DNA of 64,000 bases, from NCBI RefSeq assembly GCF_000969415.1, contig NZ_JZEX01000113.1:1-64000 (forward strand), written 5' to 3'. Made by a program: the position numbers and the translations under genes. The DNA comes from Devosia geojensis. GTDB lineage: Bacteria > Pseudomonadota > Alphaproteobacteria > Rhizobiales > Devosiaceae. Positions 58,379 to 64,000 of the stretch are shown piece after piece (position 1 is the first letter of the stretch; every line of letters begins with the position of its first letter). The notes beneath the pieces were generated by a model. The model was not told where the DNA came from, did no database searches, and saw only the letters and a program-made list of their open reading frames with translations.

Positions 58379-59365
58379 TCAGCGCGCGTGGCGGGCATTC
58401 ACCCAGCGGATGGTCTGCGACCAGGAGCGCATGACGATGGTGGAGGTCTCGACGCTGTCGCGGCGCAACTTGACGCCGGTGAGCATGTTGCCGTCGGTGA
58501 CGCCGGTGGCAGCAAAGAGCACGTCGCCGGACGCCAGATCGGTCACTTCATAGATGCGGTTGGGGTCGGCAATTCCCATCCGCTGGGCGCGATCGCGCTT
58601 CTCGGGCGTATCGAGGATCAGCTTTCCCTGCATCTGCCCGCCGGTGCAGCGCAGCGCCGCGGCGGCCAGAACGCCCTCCGGCGCGCCGCCGGAGCCGAGA
58701 TAGATGTCGATGCCGGTGTCCTCGGTCTGCGCCGCGTGGATGACGCCGGCGATGTCGCCGTCGCTGATGAGCTTGACTGCCACCCCACAGGCGCGCAACT
58801 CGTCGATGAGGGCGGCGTGACGTGGCCGGTCAAGGACGCACGCAGTGATCTCGGAGAGCGGCACGCCCTTGGCTTCGGCGAGCGCCGTGACGTTCTCTGT
58901 CGGGCTGCGCTCGATATGCACCAGACCCTCGGGATAGCCGGGGCCGATGGCGATCTTGTGCATGTAGACGTTGCGCGCGACGTTCAGCAGCCCGCCGCGC
59001 TCGGCGAGCGCCAGCACGCAGATCGAATCGGGCTGGTTCTTGGCGCAAAGGGTAACGCCCTCGAGCGGGTCGACCGCGATGTCGACCTCGGCGCCGGTGC
59101 CGGCACCGACTTCCTCGCCGATATAGAGGCTGTCCACCTCGTCCCGCTCGCCCTCGCCGATGACGATACGTCCGTTGATCTGTACCTTGGCGAGCTCGCC
59201 GCCCATGGCTTCGACTGCGGCCTCGTCGGCGGCCTTCTCATCGCCCTTGCCGCGCCAGTAGGCGGCGGCGATGGCGCCGTGCTCGGTGACGCGCACGATC
59301 TCGAGCGTCAGGGCGCGGTCGATGTGGGCGGGCGTCCTGTTGCTGTCCGCCTTGGTCAGTTTCAT
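58379..59365 (-). CDS. glpX: Class II fructose-1,6-bisphosphatase
   Basis: A 328-residue gluconeogenic phosphatase. Motifs are GEGERDEVDSLYIGEEVG, DIAVDPLEGVTLCAKNQPDS (metal-binding) and DIYLGSGGAPEGVLAAAALR. The ATG at 59365 has GGGAG upstream. The frame opens five codons earlier at a GTG. It lies between hom and recJ, an order I associate with Rhizobiales genomes. Confidence 0.95.
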   Translation of the reverse strand: MKLTKADSNRTPAHIDRALTLEIVRVTEHGAIAAAYWRGKGDEKAADEAAVEAMGGELAKVQINGRIVIGEGERDEVDSLYIGEEVGAGTGAEVDIAVDPLEGVTLCAKNQPDSICVLALAERGGLLNVARNVYMHKIAIGPGYPEGLVHIERSPTENVTALAEAKGVPLSEITACVLDRPRHAALIDELRACGVAVKLISDGDIAGVIHAAQTEDTGIDIYLGSGGAPEGVLAAAALRCTGGQMQGKLILDTPEKRDRAQRMGIADPNRIYEVTDLASGDVLFAATGVTDGNMLTGVKLRRDSVETSTIVMRSWSQTIRWVNARHAR

Positions 59366-59440
59366 GGCCGTCTCCCCCACCCGTTTTGCGCCCGCTCTCC
59401 TTGTCCGGCATTACGGCGCCGTTATGGCGGGCGCCAAGCC

Positions 59441-60949
59441 CTAGAGAGTCTCTATGCGGATCAGCTGCGGCTCCCCCACTATGAACCCGTCGTCAGCGAT
59501 CAGCGCAAGCGATTCGCGCACATCCGCCTCGAGGGTATCCTGAGTGAGGAGGACGACCGTCCGGGTGCGCATGCCTTCGCCGGCGGGGTCGGTAACGTGC
59601 AGGTCCGGGCGCTGTATGACGCTTTCGATGGAGATCGAGCGCTCTGCCATGCGGGTGGCGATGGCGGCGAGCGCGCCGGGCACGTCCTTGGCGTTGAGGC
59701 GGATGTAGTAGCCGCCCTCATGGGCACGCATGGGCGCCTGTTTATAGGGCAGGAGCTCGGCGCTGGAGACGCCGAGCGGCGGGACCTTGGTGCCGCGGGC
59801 GATGTCGAGGATGTCCGAGAGCACCGAGGATGCCGTCGGCGGACCGCCGGCGCCGGGGCCGGCCAGCAGCAGTTCGTGCACATGGTCGGTTTCGAGCGCG
59901 ACGGCGTTCATCACGCCGTCGACGCCGGCGATGGCGCTGCCCTTGGGCACCAGCGTCGGATGCACGCGCTGCTCGATGCCGCCGTCCGAGCGCTGGGCAA
60001 TGCCGAGGAGCTTGATCTTGTAGCCGAGGTCCGCCGCCACCTTGATGTCGGCCTGCGAGATGCGGGTGATGCCCTCGACATGGATGCGGTCCGGGGCGAT
60101 CTCGTAGCCGAAGCAGAGCGTGGCAAGGATCGCGAGCTTGTGGGCGGTGTCGAAGCCCTCGACGTCGAAGGTCGGGTCGGCCTCGGCGTAGCCCAGCTCC
60201 TGCGCATCCTTGAGGCACTCGGCAAAGGAGATCCCCTCCTCGCCCATGCGGGTGAGGATGTAGTTGCAGGTGCCGTTCATGATGCCGTAGACGCGCTCGA
60301 TGGAGGCCGAGCCCAGCCCCTCGCGCAGCGTCTTGATGACCGGGATGCCGCCGGCGACCGCCGCCTCGAAGCCGAGCTGCGTGCCGGCCTCCTCGGCGAC
60401 CTTGGCGAGTGCAACGCCATGTTTGGCGAGCAGCGCCTTGTTGGCCGTCACCACCGGGCGGCCGATCTCGAGCGCCGCTTTCACCGCGGCATAGGCAGGT
60501 CCGTCCTCGCCGCCGATGAGCTCGACGAAAAGGTCGATGCGGTCGGATTTGGCGAGCGCCACCGGATCGTCGAACCATTCGAGCCCGGAGATGTCGACAC
60601 CCCTGTCGCGCGAGCGCGAGCGGGCGGCGACGGCGGTCACCACGATCTGGCGGCCGAGCTTGCGGGTCAGCTCCACGCCGTCCTTCTGCAGGATGCGCAC
60701 CAAGGTCGCGCCGACATTGCCGAGGCCGGCGACGCCGATGCGCAGCGGCGTATCGCTGCCGGCATCGGCGAACTCCTGCATGGCCTTGAGGATGCGCATG
60801 CGCGTATCCGAACGCGGCTCGCGGCCCTCGCGCAGGTCGAAGACGAAGAGCGGATCGCCCGCGATCGTCCGCCCGAAACGGGTGGGCGTCCATCCGCGGG
60901 CGGAGATGAAGGCTTCGACGGTCTGGCGGAAGGATTGTATGTCGCTCAT
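59441..60949 (-). CDS. hom: Homoserine dehydrogenase with an extra N-terminal DNA-binding-like domain
   Basis: A 502-residue protein. From residue 68 it is a standard homoserine dehydrogenase: LRIGVAGLGNVGATLVRIL (NAD(P) site), IMNGTCNYIL, ELGYAEADPTFDVEGFDTAH (catalytic region) and a C-terminal ACT domain (YYIRLNAKDVPGALAAIATR). It reduces aspartate semialdehyde to homoserine for threonine and methionine. Residues 1-62 are an additional alpha-helical segment (VEAFISARGWTPTRFGRTIA, GDPLFVFDLREGREPR) that resembles small stand-alone helix-turn-helix proteins of Alphaproteobacteria. The frame is continuous, with no sign of a second start. Normal length is about 430-440. Confidence 0.93.
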   Translation of the reverse strand: MSDIQSFRQTVEAFISARGWTPTRFGRTIAGDPLFVFDLREGREPRSDTRMRILKAMQEFADAGSDTPLRIGVAGLGNVGATLVRILQKDGVELTRKLGRQIVVTAVAARSRSRDRGVDISGLEWFDDPVALAKSDRIDLFVELIGGEDGPAYAAVKAALEIGRPVVTANKALLAKHGVALAKVAEEAGTQLGFEAAVAGGIPVIKTLREGLGSASIERVYGIMNGTCNYILTRMGEEGISFAECLKDAQELGYAEADPTFDVEGFDTAHKLAILATLCFGYEIAPDRIHVEGITRISQADIKVAADLGYKIKLLGIAQRSDGGIEQRVHPTLVPKGSAIAGVDGVMNAVALETDHVHELLLAGPGAGGPPTASSVLSDILDIARGTKVPPLGVSSAELLPYKQAPMRAHEGGYYIRLNAKDVPGALAAIATRMAERSISIESVIQRPDLHVTDPAGEGMRTRTVVLLTQDTLEADVRESLALIADDGFIVGEPQLIRIETL

Positions 60950-61007
60950 GGCGCGACACATGAATAGGAAATCGCCTAGCCGTCAATAGGAGTTTACGGG
61001 ACGCGCG

Positions 61008-61982
61008 CTATTGCCGCGCCACCTTCGCTGCCTCGCCTACGACCTTGATGTATTCGGGAAAACCCCAGCGGAGCGAGAGCGGAGTGACGGCGCCCGCTAC
61101 GGCCATGGTCTTCTCGATACCCGTCAGCCGCGCATAGGCGCCCTTCTCGACCAGAGGAGCAAGCTGGATATAGGAAAGCGCGAAGAACTCGTCGGCGATC
61201 TGGTCGCTGTCGAAGAGGGTGACCAGCATATCGGCTTCGATCTGGTCGAAATTCTCGTAGCTGAGGAGATAGGAAATACCGGTGGGCACCATCGCTCCAT
61301 CGGGCGCCTTGGGCGCGGCGACCATGCCGAGATCGACGAGGAGCTGCACGCGCGGATCCTTCTCCATGCGCACGGCGACCTGACCATCGTTGCGGTTGAG
61401 GACGTTGGCAAAAACCGCCCCCTGGATCTCGGGATATGCGGCCGCTTCCTCGCGCATGAACGCCTCGGTCTCGGCGACGAGCGTATCCGCCTCCGCCGAA
61501 AGCCCGAGGGCGGCGCCGGTGAGCTCCACAACCTGCTGCCAGCTCGCGAACCAGGACGTCTCGGGATAGGCGACGACCGGCGCGATATTGCTGAGGAGAT
61601 CGAACTCCTCCTGCGTCAGCCCCGAATAGGGCGCGAGGATCACGTCGGGTTCGAGCGCGGCGATGGCCTCGACGGGCGGCTCGGTCGTATTGGGAAGGAT
61701 CACGGGCATCTCCGCCCCCATTTCGGCGAGCTTCGCCTCGGTCCACGGCAGCACGCCGTCGTCCCCGCCGCCATAAGGGAAGAACGGCATGCCGACGGGT
61801 ACGATGCCGAGATCGAGCACAACGTCCTGCGCAGACCAGCCCCAGGTGACCACCCGTTCCGGCTTTTCGGGGATCAGAGCCTCGCCGAGCGCCGTGGTGA
61901 CGGTGACGGGGAATGTATCCTGCGCCATCGCACCGGAGATCGAGGCGAGAAGAGCGAGCGTGAGGGATGCGAGCTTGCGCAT
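61008..61982 (-). CDS. Iron-siderophore-type ABC binding protein
   Basis: A 324-residue periplasmic binding protein. The signal peptide is MRKLASLTLALLASISGAMA. The mature chain has PERVVTWGWSAQDVVLDLGI, FPYGGGDDGVLPWTEAKL and IAALEPDVILAPYSGLTQEE. It is a tandem paralogue of the next gene upstream (62000-62977). No permease or ATPase gene is adjacent. No good Shine-Dalgarno is seen before the ATG. Confidence 0.9.
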   Translation of the reverse strand: MRKLASLTLALLASISGAMAQDTFPVTVTTALGEALIPEKPERVVTWGWSAQDVVLDLGIVPVGMPFFPYGGGDDGVLPWTEAKLAEMGAEMPVILPNTTEPPVEAIAALEPDVILAPYSGLTQEEFDLLSNIAPVVAYPETSWFASWQQVVELTGAALGLSAEADTLVAETEAFMREEAAAYPEIQGAVFANVLNRNDGQVAVRMEKDPRVQLLVDLGMVAAPKAPDGAMVPTGISYLLSYENFDQIEADMLVTLFDSDQIADEFFALSYIQLAPLVEKGAYARLTGIEKTMAVAGAVTPLSLRWGFPEYIKVVGEAAKVARQ

Positions 61983-61999
61983 GAGGGGGCCTGTAAGGA

Positions 62000-62977
62000 T
62001 CAGTTGGTGACGTTTTCGGCGGCTTCTGCGAGCACGCCGAGATAGGTGGGGAAGCCCCAGCGCAGCGACAGCGCCGAGGGCGGGGAGACGGCGGCGACGT
62101 TCTCGGTGCCGACGAGAGCGGCGAGCCCGCCGTTGCGGATCGGCGGATAGGTCTGGGCATAGGCCTTGGCGAGGAATTCGTCGAGCGCCGACTGCTCCTC
62201 GTAGTAGGTGACGAAGATGTCGCCCTTCAGTTCATCGAAGAGCTCGTAGCTCAGCGAATAGAAGAACTCGCCGCCCGCCGGCGCCAGTTCGGCAACGCTC
62301 GGGTCGAGTTCGAGGCCGAGGTCGGTCAGGAACTTCATGCGCGCATCGAACGGCGCGTAGACGGCGATGGCGCCGTCATAGTCGTTGGCGCTGGCGAAGG
62401 TGATTTCCTCGAGCGCCGGGTGCTTTGCCACCTCGTCCGCCAGCCACTGCTCCGTTTGCGCCACGAGGGCCTCGCCCTCCTCCGGCTTGCCGATGGCATT
62501 GCCGACGATGCGCGTCACCTCCTGCCAGGGCGTCGACCAGGCTTCACCGGTATAGGCGACGGTCGGTGCGATGGCCGAGAGCAGCGCGTACTGCTCCTCG
62601 GTGATCCCGGAGAAGACGGCGAGAATGAGATCCGGCTGCAGCGCCGCGATCTGCTCGACCGGTGGCTCGCCTGTATTGTCGAGCATGGTCGGCGCCGGTG
62701 CGCCTGCGGCGTCCAGTGCCTCCTCGATCCAGGGCTGGATGCCGTCATCGCCTCCGCCGTAGGACTGGAAGGGGATGCCGACCGGAACCACGCCGAGCGC
62801 GATCGCCGCGTCCTCGTTGCCCCAGCCCCAGGTGCCGATGCGCTGCGGCTCGGCCTCGATGGTCGTTTGTCCGTAGACATGCTCGATCGTCACGGGGAAA
62901 ACGGACTGGGCGGAAGCTGCAAGGGCACCGAGAACATAGGCGCCAAGAGCAAGCACTGCGCGGCGAACGAGAGGCAT
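62000..62977 (-). CDS. Iron-siderophore-type ABC binding protein (paralogue)
   Basis: A 325-residue periplasmic binding protein. The signal peptide is MPLVRRAVLALGAYVLGALA with cleavage after ASA. Shared features with the downstream copy are PxRxxTWGWxxxD, SYGGGDDGIQPWIEEAL, IAALQPDLILAVFSGITEEQ and SLRWGFPTYL near the C-terminus. The ATG at 62977 has GGAG 9 nt upstream. A GTG two codons earlier is less likely. It is 17 bp from the next gene, so the pair is one transcript. Confidence 0.9.
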   Translation of the reverse strand: MPLVRRAVLALGAYVLGALAASAQSVFPVTIEHVYGQTTIEAEPQRIGTWGWGNEDAAIALGVVPVGIPFQSYGGGDDGIQPWIEEALDAAGAPAPTMLDNTGEPPVEQIAALQPDLILAVFSGITEEQYALLSAIAPTVAYTGEAWSTPWQEVTRIVGNAIGKPEEGEALVAQTEQWLADEVAKHPALEEITFASANDYDGAIAVYAPFDARMKFLTDLGLELDPSVAELAPAGGEFFYSLSYELFDELKGDIFVTYYEEQSALDEFLAKAYAQTYPPIRNGGLAALVGTENVAAVSPPSALSLRWGFPTYLGVLAEAAENVTN

Positions 62978-63016
62978 GGACACACTCCGCTGGATCGTCC
63001 GATCCCATACAAAAGC

Positions 63017-63031
63017 GGAGTTATGTTGTCA
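63017..63031 (-). promoter_or_regulatory. Degenerate RirA-type box upstream of the tandem binding proteins
   Basis: On the minus strand TGA-CAACATAAC-TCC fits TGA-N9-TCA with one mismatch, and is preceded by ACA as in the perfect site at 53011. It is 40 bp before the ATG at 62977. Confidence 0.4.
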
Positions 63032-63054
63032 TGTATAATCCGCGCGCAGCCAGC

Positions 63055-63083
63055 GAAAAGCCGCCGTCCCAGGGGACGGCGGC
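63055..63083 (-). terminator. Intrinsic terminator of the aminotransferase gene
   Basis: GCCGCCGTCC (63060-63069) and GGACGGCGGC (63074-63083) form a perfect 10-bp stem with a 4-nt loop. On the minus strand it is followed by TTTTCGC. It lies 20 bp beyond the aminotransferase stop and separates that gene from the binding-protein pair. Confidence 0.75.
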
Positions 63084-63103
63084 TGATATGTCTTCGGCCC
63101 CGG

Positions 63104-64000
63104 CTACTTGTTGACGGCGAGGGGCACGACGTTGCCCTGCCCGGCCTTCGAGCCCAGCAGTTTCTTGATGTTGCGCGCCGCCTGGCGGATGCGCTGCTCG
63201 TTCTCGACGAAGGCAAGGCGGATATACTGGTCGCCGTATTCGCCGAAGCCCACGCCTGGCGCCACGGCCACGCCCGTCTCCTTGACCAGCAGCTTGGCGA
63301 ACTCGAGCGAGCCCAGGTGCGCGTACTGGTCCGGGATCGGCGCCCAGGCGAACATCGTGGCCTTGGGAGTGGGGATATTCCAGCCGGAGCGCCCGAAGCT
63401 CTCGACCATCACGTCGCGGCGGTGCTTGTAGATGCGGCGCACTTCCTCGATCACCTCGTCCGAACCGTTGAGGGCGGTCGCCGCCGCCACCTGGATCGGC
63501 GTGAACGCGCCGTAGTCGAGGTAGGATTTCACCCGTGCAAGCGCCGCGATCAGCCGTTCGTTGCCCACGGCGAAGCCGACGCGCCAGCCCGGCATGGAAT
63601 AAGTCTTCGACATCGAGGTGAATTCGACGGCGATATCGATGGCGCCCGGTATCTGCAGGATCGAGGGGGGCGGTTCGGTCTCGTCGAAATAGATCTCGGC
63701 ATAGGCGAGGTCCGAGAGGATGAAGATGCCCTGCTCGCGGCAGTAGCGCACGACCTCGGCATAGAAATCGAGGTCGGCGGTATAGGCCGTGGGGTTGGCT
63801 GGATAGTTGAGGATCAGCGCGATGGGCTTGGGGATCGAGTGGCGCACCGCCCGGTCGAGCGAGCGCAGGAAATCCTCGTTGGGCTCGGCCGGCATCGAGC
63901 GCACGACGCCGCCCGACATGATGAAGCCGAAGGAGTGGATCGGATAGGTCGGGTTCGGCACCAGCACCACGTCGCCCGGCGCGGTGATCGCCTGCGCCAT
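63104..64000 (-). CDS. Class I/II aminotransferase (5' end beyond the window)
   Basis: At least 298 C-terminal residues of a PLP aminotransferase. The PLP lysine is in FTSMSKTYSMPGWRVGF. NPTYPIHSFGFIMSG, LNYPANPTA and YIRLAFVENEQRIRQAARNI are typical of the alanine/LL-diaminopimelate aminotransferase group often found next to hom in this order. The first methionine visible is internal, since the active-site lysine should be about residue 240. The exact substrate is uncertain. Confidence 0.88.
   Translation of the reverse strand: MAQAITAPGDVVLVPNPTYPIHSFGFIMSGGVVRSMPAEPNEDFLRSLDRAVRHSIPKPIALILNYPANPTAYTADLDFYAEVVRYCREQGIFILSDLAYAEIYFDETEPPPSILQIPGAIDIAVEFTSMSKTYSMPGWRVGFAVGNERLIAALARVKSYLDYGAFTPIQVAAATALNGSDEVIEEVRRIYKHRRDVMVESFGRSGWNIPTPKATMFAWAPIPDQYAHLGSLEFAKLLVKETGVAVAPGVGFGEYGDQYIRLAFVENEQRIRQAARNIKKLLGSKAGQGNVVPLAVNK

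Noticed and set aside
56509-60967. Two long plus-strand frames opposite recJ, glpX and hom (604 and 859 codons)
   Set aside because: Both are shadows of strongly supported minus-strand genes.

Overview
This looks like 64 kb of chromosome from a high-GC alphaproteobacterium of the Hyphomicrobiales, plausibly a Devosia-like genus; the genus is an inference. Evidence: GC-rich genes with strong GC3 bias, osmoregulated periplasmic glucan genes, a TGA-N9-TCA box of the RirA type, an aminotransferase/homoserine dehydrogenase/glpX/recJ neighbourhood, and many short REP-like palindromes of the form TGTCATCCCGGCGAAAGCCG between genes. No phage, transposase, CRISPR array or rRNA is visible.

Layout. 1-4629: repeats, dnaE (-), a 32-codon small ORF with a near-consensus promoter, and a GFA-family protein. 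4780-15120: a LacI-controlled sugar locus. The minus-strand operon carries a binding protein, two permeases, an ATPase, two Gfo/Idh/MocA dehydrogenases and two TIM-barrel isomerase/epimerase-like proteins, and ends at an intrinsic terminator. Its divergent LacI regulator faces two ATCGAT-centred operators. 15188-19788: tRNA-Arg(TCT), then a second sugar-oxidation group with two more TIM-barrel proteins, a GMC/pyranose-oxidase-like flavoprotein and a Gfo/Idh/MocA dehydrogenase. 19992-26238: mixed housekeeping genes (serine hydrolase, ArsR regulator, hemolysin-III/TrhA, DUF192, double cold-shock protein, gloA, M15-like lipoprotein, two tRNA-Glu, SpoIIAA-like). 26558-31325: the opgGHC glucan operon, with a 51-codon ORF between opgG and opgH.

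31514-45333: two linked import systems. A LacI gene and a GH38/DUF5054 gene (-) diverge from an ABC sugar importer operon that has no ATPase gene and ends in a PHP-type metallohydrolase. Next comes a complete ABC importer followed by a glycerophosphodiester phosphodiesterase and an inositol-monophosphatase-family protein. The upstream regions of both operons contain the same GAACA-NN-TGTTC palindrome, so one regulator may serve both and the single ATPase may be shared.

45573-48832: ilvA and an MsbA-like exporter. 49083-55073: iron-siderophore uptake (FecE-, FecD- and FecC-like proteins and three binding proteins). 55128-60949: a cyclopropane-fatty-acid-synthase-like methyltransferase, recJ, glpX and a homoserine dehydrogenase with an unusual N-terminal DNA-binding-like domain. 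61008-62977: two more tandem iron-type binding proteins. 63104-64000: an aminotransferase cut by the window edge.

The overall picture is a scavenging-oriented soil or plant-associated bacterium: sugars or glycosides, organophosphates and iron are imported by ABC systems, and sugars are processed by oxidoreductase/epimerase chains. Start codons were chosen by Shine-Dalgarno position and operon overlap, so several differ from the longest open frame.
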